DNA of 64,000 nucleotides from contig OX637288.1 in the NCBI GenBank assembly GCA_951799445.1, positions 45,275,288 through 45,339,287 on the forward strand, given 5' to 3'. The notes beneath the pieces were generated by a model. The model saw nothing but the letters and a program-made list of their open reading frames with translations, ran no database searches and was not told the DNA's origin. How positions within the stretch are numbered: the first letter of the stretch is position 1; every line of letters begins with the position of its first letter. A program made the translations under genes and the position numbers. This stretch comes from Pseudisothecium myosuroides. Taxonomy: Eukaryota; Streptophyta; Bryopsida; Hypnales; Lembophyllaceae. Below, in pieces: positions 58,001 through 64,000 of the stretch.

Positions 58001-59400
58001 CCATTCATTGTGCCCTCGTCCCCCTAAATGAATTGTTCCACTGAATTGAGCGTTGCAAATGTGAGCATGCTTCTGTTCTCACTTCTTTGCATTTGAGGTC
58101 CTATGCAGTTCAAGATTGTTGTGAAATATAATCAAAATAAGAATATTGTGGATCAATATTTTGAGTCCATTGTCAAAGGTATGTAATGTTCATACAATAA
58201 ATATTGTGTGTACCAATTCTTAAAAGGTACCATAAACCTTGCAAGGTTTCATTTCTTTCCTATTTGAATAAAGAAGGTCTTTTAGATGTTTTGTTGTAAT
58301 ATTAGAAAGCCGACAGTGGAAATGAATGATAATGATGTTTTTTTCCCAACATTTTATACGAAGATGTCCACGGTAATCATGACTTTCCCTAGCATTGAAA
58401 TAAGTCCTTCACTATATTTAAGGAAGCCGTAAATTGTTTGGAGTTATGCATCAGTGAGGCTCGTGACTTTCTTATTTAATTCTTGACAATGTTCTTAGAG
58501 CAAAAATCGAAATTACAAGACTTGGGAATCAATGGCTTTGCAATTCCCACACCCTAACGATTGAACTTTATAATCTTTAAATCCATAAAATTAATGATTT
58601 TGTTTTCTTTTGTTTTCTTATGTGCATTTTTTAAGTATGTATAGTGATGTGGTGTGGTAACAATAAAAAAACAATTCACCAAAGTTATCAATTAGGGCAT
58701 TGTTTTTTGGAATTTAAGGCAAACTTAGAGAAGTTTGCCTAACGCATTGGGCATTTGAGGATTAAACATTACAGGGAGGGGGAATGAAAAGAAAATATGG
58801 AATATACGTCATTCTTATCATAATTTACAAACTCTTCCAAAATTTGAGACTGACAATTAGTACACTCATTTACAAGCAAGCTCTTGAACCACGTAGACAC
58901 TAACATTTTTTGGGGGATAAGAGTTCATGTAATTGAAGATATGTGTAAGCCGCTTCTCCCTTGACTTTGATGACGCCTGAGCAAAGGCTTTTGCATTTAG
59001 GGGTTAATTGTATTCATTTACAAAACTTTTGGACATTTCTAATTCCCTCCCCGACTAGGATTTATATTCTGATTAATTGTAATGATTTCAATTAACATAC
59101 TTCCTAAAACCCCTCATTGTTTCATGAATTGGTTGTGCTTATAGAAAATAGTGGAATCAGGTTGCCTTAACAATTAGGTTGCCTTATTAAAAGGAAGTTA
59201 ATTTACAGGCCATGAAAGTCAACAAATAATTCTTTAGATATTTTCATTTGTACACATATATAGAGGTTCACGAGTGCCAATTATATTAACTCTAAATTCA
59301 ACAATAGTCCATTTTAGTACAATAACCATAAATATTTATTTAGTATCAAATGTCAAGAAGTGAGTATGGGGCACTCTAATTTCACTATTTTTTGCCGCGA
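55100..59400. other. Long AT-rich spacer without a supported gene
   Basis: Reading frames are short and of low complexity. Two isolated motifs, ggggttaa near 56841 and 58997, resemble single ends of the TTAACCCC family, but no partner ends are found. Confidence 0.55.
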
Positions 59401-59401
59401 T

Positions 59402-59716
59402 TAAAGTAGGAGGATGTAAACGGAGCGGGCATTAAAATGGGACTTGACTCAGAGGTACATTTTGCTTTCTTCAATGTACCACCTGTGCACATTTCAGGAG
59501 GTGGTCCATTTTGATGACCACAAATGATCACTTTTTCCAACTTCAAAAATTTGTAACTAATTCCACAAAGGTCCAAAAAATATGAAACTGCTTGGGTTAG
59601 ATTTCAATTCCACTTCTCTTTCAAGGAAAATTTACTGAAAAATATTTCAAGATGTTTTACCTCCCTACAATTCAGTTTCAGCGCTTAGATGCTCCATTTC
59701 TAGACCTCCTACCTTA
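59402..59716. mobile_element. Inverted copy of the GGTAGGAGG MITE family (~315 bp)
   Basis: TAAAGTAGGAGG at 59402 pairs with CCTCCTACCTTAA ending near 59717. On the minus strand the interior carries blocks like 15900-16020 (ccttgaaagagaa, acccaagcagtttcatattt). It lies just before the GC-rich 5' region of the last gene. Confidence 0.6.
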
Positions 59717-59739
59717 ATAATGTGTGTTGGAAACACTTC

Positions 59740-60678
59740 ATAATTGTGATGCAGGTTTGGGCGACGCGTGTACGTTCGGGGGAGGTTTGGTTCGCTTCCG
59801 AGGCACATGTAGGTTCGGATTCGTCAGCTTCGGCTCCGACCCGTTAGCCCTGGCTGGTCGTCACTGCCGGAGAGCAGGGTTTCTTCGCATTTCCAGTTTC
59901 CGTTTGCTCTTGCTTCGTCCTCTTGCGCGTCGTGCTGTGTTCTTGTTCATTCACGTTGTTCATTCGCGTTGTGCATTCTTGTTCCTCTTGCGCCTTGTTT
60001 GTCCGCTTCTTGTTGTCGAACTTGCTGCCCGAGTTGCACGACGAGGCGCTTCTTCATTGCGGTCATTGTGGTTGGCACTGGCGTTGATGCCGCGGCGGGT
60101 GCAGCTGCGGCGGTAGCAGCGAGGAGACGTGCGCTTTGTGGCATCGCAATTGGAGCACCCAACTGAGGTATGTTCACATTTCCATATGCTTCACTGCCTT
60201 CTATCGTTTGTCTCGTTCAATTCCATTGTGACCGCTTCTGATTTGCTTACCGAGATGTTTTGCTTGCGGGATGATTTGCTTTGCCAAGATGTTTTACTTG
60301 CGGTTGCTTGCGGGATGATGTGCTTGCTGGGATGTTTTGTTTGTGGTTGCTGGCGGGATGTTTTGCTTGCGGTATAGACCCAAAAAAACAGAAATGGTTT
60401 CAATTGGGTCCTCGGGATGCACTATGAATTCGCTTCTTGGGATGTATTATAAATTTGCTTACTGGGATGCACTAGAAATCAGTTGAATTGGCTGCAATTC
60501 TCTTCATGTGCTTGGTATTAAGGTTATATTTTTTAGTTGTTTCATTGCTTGTTCAGACTTGTTCATGTCTGTGAGGGAAGTGCTGTTGTCATGTCATCGC
60601 AGTATCATTCCATTCTTTGTGTGCATTGTTTGTGCGTGCTTGATTTGTTCAGCTCATTTTGATTGCTTTCCAACTAAG
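59740..60678 (+). other. GC-richer probable 5' region of the right-hand gene, with a tandem repeat
   Basis: 59755-60170 is GC-rich with CGCGTTGT/CTTGTTC-type repeats and ends in a donor-like GAG|GTATGT (60172). An ORF exists on each strand, but neither has a convincing start or motif. 60254-60375 is an imperfect tandem repeat of GGGATGTTTTGCTTGCGGTT-like units, probably in an intron. Confidence 0.35.
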
Positions 60679-60805
60679 GATCAAGGAATACATGAAATAA
60701 CATTCGAATTTTGTGTTTCAAATGGCTATAGAAAGTGTCGTAGTGCTAAGCAGAGGAAGTCGGGGAGAGGATTTTGCGCTACAACGCCGAAGTCTCCAAA
60801 ACCAG
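60679..60805 (+). CDS. Candidate internal exon of the right-hand gene
   Basis: It is bounded by a pyrimidine-rich acceptor (TTTCCAACTAAG) and a donor CCAG|GTAACA, and open in one frame: a Cys/Lys/Arg-rich segment with SNGYRKCRSAKQRKSGRG. It may belong to the transcript that continues into 61890 onward, but the joining exon is not identified. Confidence 0.3.
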
Positions 60806-60883
60806 GTAACAGAAATTCAAGTACTTCATGTCTGTAATAGGGACATGTTAGAAGTAACCTCTATAACCGTGCACCAGAAATAG

Positions 60884-61927
60884 AGGTTCAGAACGGCCGC
60901 TCTGAATCTCTGGCCTTAGTAGTCCATTGGCAGCGTTCCGATTCAGAGCGGCCGCTCTGAACCTGATCATTATGAGGGTCTACGATAGTACCCAGTTTCA
61001 GAGCGACCGCTCTGAACCCCATAGGGAAGAGCTTATTGATTGCGCTCAGGTTAATGGAGAGCCTCGAATTCGATGCAAACAACTTGGCAGTGCTCAGGTT
61101 CAGAGCGGCCGCTCTGAACCCTTGATAGGTCAGGTTGACAGAAAGAGATCCTCAGCGAAGTGCAGTATCGATTCCAAGATAAATTTCTTAGTGAACGACT
61201 TTCAAATGACTGCACAAACCTAAACTTAATAAGTCTGATTCTATGAACACATCCACAGGTTAAGAGCGATCGCCCTAATCCATCGTCATAAATGTCATTC
61301 TAGTTGATTAGAAACTGCACTTCCAGTCTCAGAGCGACCGCTCTGAACCTCACTAGGAAGTCCATCATAGCGCTCAGGTTAAGAGAGGCCGATGACCCTT
61401 TCCCTTAGCAGAAATCTCGCCGTCTGGTTTGGAGACTTCTCTAAACCTTTTTAAGAGAAATTGTATTGCAGTAATCAGGTTCAGAGCAACCGCTCTGAAT
61501 CATGAAATATGTTAATGACAGAATCATCATCCATGTGCATTACCGATTTCAAGATGCACATAATACAAAACAACCGCTTCTCGATGCATGGAACCTCGAT
61601 TTATAGGTCGCTCACTCTTGGCAGAGATAACTTCAGATTCAGAGTGGTCGCTCTAAACCCTCGAGTAAACATACAGGTGAAATAATAGTACAGAAAAACT
61701 GAAGTACAAGACAGGGTCACAAAATGAGAACCACGATGACAATAATATTGACATGCTAAGAGTGAGCCGAGCCTAATTGTACGCCAACCTTCTAAATGAA
61801 AGAAAAATGAAAAAAATCGTCCCACTAAGAGAAAGTTCAATTTACTCTGATACCATATTAAAAACGACCGAATCTGTCACCTTGTAGGAATGTGGGGAAC
61901 ACTGGTTCAGAGCGGTCGCTCTGATCC
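60884..61927. repeat. Cluster of NotI-centred palindromes (ten copies)
   Basis: Copies of TTCAGAGCGGCCGCTCTGAA and variants lie at about 60884, 60941, 60995, 61097 (a perfect 24-bp palindrome), 61258, 61327, 61377, 61478, 61636 and 61904. Spacing is irregular (50-270 bp). Sequence between copies is also duplicated: 60995-61120 is echoed at 61327-61501 (cgctcaggttaa; gtgca..tatcga..ccaagat), so the cluster grew by segmental duplication of about 330-380 bp. Several copies follow CAG (CAG|GTTCAG). Confidence 0.88.
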
Positions 61928-64000
61928 TTTCCATAGTGATACCTCACCATTCTACTTCATGTCACGGTCCATTGGCAGAAACATTTTCTTACAAGGACTT
62001 CCTGTGGACAGTGCCATGGAGTCGTTTCTGGATAGCAGGCCCCCGCTCACTGGATATATTAGAAGAATGCCGCCTGACCACGGACACAACTCCTGGAAAC
62101 CGCACTTAGAAGAAAACCCCCCGCTCCAGTTCATCTCAACCAAAGCCTTCTGGACGGTCGAAATGAACTACCACGACGGCTCGCTCGTGTTTAGTCTAGA
62201 GATAGGGTTCAGGAAGAACGGGGGTCCTAGGTGGAAGGCGTTCAAAGAGTTAGTAGTACTCAATATTACTATCCTGCAGGAGGCCATTCTTATAGACGTC
62301 GTTAATTCGTTCAACAGTTTGTCTGGAGTCATCGTCATTCGTGTAGAAGATGAGATGACATTCTGTCACAAGAGAATGATCAAGAACTACAGTCATGTTC
62401 CTCATCTCTTCCAAGTCCTCATGCTGGATATAAAGTCAAGGTGCGAGGCTGTCGACGGAAATTTCGTAGAGACCGCTCGGGCTGTTAAGGCGTACCTGAC
62501 CAATGGAGACAAACTTCACAATGCGGCTCACTCTGCTGGTATAATCTCGCAGGAAATAGCGACCTGCAAGATGGAGTCGCAAACACGAGCCCCAAAAAAG
62601 AAGAAAACTGCATCCACCTCCGGCCCCAGCACTCGCGCACGACCTCCTCCACAGTCGGCTCTTCCGGGGGCCTCTTCCATGGCATCCCCACCTGCCGAGC
62701 GGGCGCCCACACCACCAGTTGCACAGACGGCTGAGACCATGCCCCAGACTGGAACCGTGGCCCAAGAGAGGCCTAAACCTAAATCGCGACCTAAAGTTAA
62801 GGTCTCAAGGAAGAGGAAGCCCCCAGCACAGGGCACCGGTACATCTGCCTCCCAGGAGATGGGCGCAGACCGATGGCGGCGGCAGCGCCGGGACGTGTCT
62901 CAAACGGAAGACACCGAAGGAGCGCCTAGCTCGTCGCAACAGAGCGACATGCCGGAATCCACCGAGGTGTCCGAGGAGGATGCGAAGAAGCAAGCCATTC
63001 GCAAAGTGAATGGTCAGTGGGTGGACAACCCTGCCACCGTACCTTTCGATGCGGACGCCATTCCCGAGAAGCTCTTCGTGGATGTCGAGATCAAGAAGGG
63101 CCCAAAGCGTAGCGAAGAGCAGGAGGCCAAGATTCGCCGTAAAGCCGAAGCAGTGGCCAACAAGAAGTTCAAAGAGCTGGCCAACTACATGTACATTTTC
63201 GGACGAGAAAAGTTCTTCGAACTCGACGTGAATGACATGGAGCCCTGCGACGAGAAGACGGGCATGATCTACAGGCCGTTGGAGGACAAGGGTGTCGCCC
63301 TCGTTCAAGACCGAATGGTGAAGATGAACTTCACCAAGCATATTCTGACAGTCATGCCCAATACCCCGGAGAGGCCGACATGCTGGAAGGACTGCGTGGC
63401 GGCATTCCCCTTGAAGATAATCAACGGGCAGCACACATGGAAGGCCGCCAAGGAAATTTTGTCAGGGGAGGCAAATGTGGATGACTCCGAGGTCGCGAAG
63501 AAGGTTGCGAATTGGGTCTGTCAGGTGGTATGGACGAAAGACTACAATCACTTGCACGCTCTGTCGTGCAAGTGTAACGACGGAAATATCGCGAGCCCGT
63601 TCGTGTCGTCCATCCCAGCTACTATAAGGCATTGTCGGTATCTGTGGGTGAACGCTGGGAAACCCCCACAGGTTCGAAAGAACTTGAGGAAGACGGAGAA
63701 AGGCGATAATTACAAGCGCTACCAGGTCAGCACTTCAGACCTCCCTAAATCTTCTGTCGGGATCTAGCATTCACGTTCGTAACTACTTTACGGGCCGCTC
63801 CAGTTCAGAGCGGCCGCTCTGAACTTCTTGCCATTGTACATGAGAACTTTCAGCGGGCCGCCAGATCGCATTGTCTTTGGATAGTTTAGGGCGGCCGCTC
63901 TGAACCTTTGAAAATCTTATTTCCTGACGCATTTTGTCTCCATGCAGGAATTCAAAGAGAAGGCGAACCAGAGTTTTGAGTCTACTGGTTCGTTGAAGCC
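61890..64000 (+). CDS. Unknown protein with ParB-like GQHT motif; gene continues beyond window
   Basis: The open frame runs 61890-63765, but TACCAG|GTCAGC at 63725/63726 and ATGCAG|GAATTC at 63947/63948 define a likely 222-bp intron. The next exon (EFKEKANQSFESTG...) runs off the edge. The first ATG is at 61890; ATGs at 61959 (MSRS) and 62019 (MESF) are alternatives, and the 61904 palindrome would be translated from the first. Residues ~80-225 form an unrecognised globular region. Residues 230-360 are low-complexity with basic patches (RAPKKKKTA; RPKVKVSRKRK), likely nuclear signals. Residues ~455-530 read YRPLEDKGVALVQDRM...FPLKIINGQHTWKAAKEI, with GQHT at 513-516. That resembles the GxxR/GQHR motif of ParB/DndB-like folds. 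Function unknown; a mobile-element accessory protein is possible. Confidence 0.6.
63803..63824. repeat. Palindrome copy inside the intron
   Basis: A perfect 22-bp palindrome centred on GCGGCCGC, within the inferred intron 63726-63947. The same motif clusters upstream of the gene. Confidence 0.85.
63884..63906. repeat. Second palindrome copy inside the intron
   Basis: GTTTAGGGCGGCCGCTCTGA and the next bases form a near-perfect palindrome with two changes in the left arm. It is 81 bp from the previous copy. Confidence 0.8.

Noticed and set aside
1..64000. tRNA and rRNA genes
   Set aside because: I looked for tRNA-like T-arms (GGTTCRANYCC) and conserved rRNA stretches and saw only the tRNA-Asp-like primer site of the retrotransposon. 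A covariance-model search would be decisive.

Overview
This 64-kb window is nuclear DNA of a land plant. The evidence is spliced genes with GT-AG introns, an F-box/phloem-protein-2 gene, a plant-type Ty3/gypsy element primed by tRNA-Asp, and many small inverted-repeat elements in long AT-rich stretches. A seed-free plant (moss, liverwort, lycophyte or fern) is my best guess, because of the DUF7869-type gene and the long AT-rich spacers. The species cannot be named from sequence alone. Only a few loci look like genes; most other reading frames are shadows or chance ORFs in AT-rich DNA.

Layout. 1-2.3 kb: 5' three quarters of an F-box + PP2-lectin gene on the minus strand, running off the left edge. 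2.8-5.5 kb: three inverted-repeat elements nested inside one another, with a fourth abutting them. 5.5-8.6 kb: AT-rich spacer. 8.6-14.9 kb: one minus-strand multi-exon nuclear-type gene (coiled coil, Asp run, FYRN-like motif, Pro-rich tail with KRGRKPK). 15-26 kb: spacer full of MITE-like elements. 26.6-29.9 kb: a three-exon minus-strand gene for a 964-aa DUF7869-type, transposase-like protein. A MITE-family terminal repeat lies about 650 bp past its 3' end. A higher-order tandem array (67+58 bp) of GC-rich imperfect palindromes lies 0.35-1.3 kb upstream of its start.

35.8-48.8 kb: a young, nearly intact 12.93-kb Ty3/gypsy retrotransposon on the minus strand. It has 3,474-bp LTRs, a 5-bp target duplication, a tRNA-Asp primer site, gag and pol in one frame separated by a single TGA in a leaky readthrough context, and, unusually, a complete ~632-codon ORF inside each LTR. 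50-52.5 kb: three MITEs sharing the terminal repeat seen beside the DUF7869 gene. 53-59.7 kb: further MITEs in spacer. 60.7-64 kb: a plus-strand gene, running off the right edge, whose product carries a GQHT motif like ParB-type domains. Twelve copies of a NotI-centred palindrome (TTCAGAGCGGCCGCTCTGAA and variants) lie upstream of it and in its intron.

How it may fit together (inference). The DUF7869 gene, the GC-rich palindromes, the MITEs with TTCAGA...TCTGAA inner palindromes and the GQHT-motif gene may be parts of one mobile-element system, in which the palindromes are binding sites for an element-encoded protein. The retrotransposon is a separate, later insertion.
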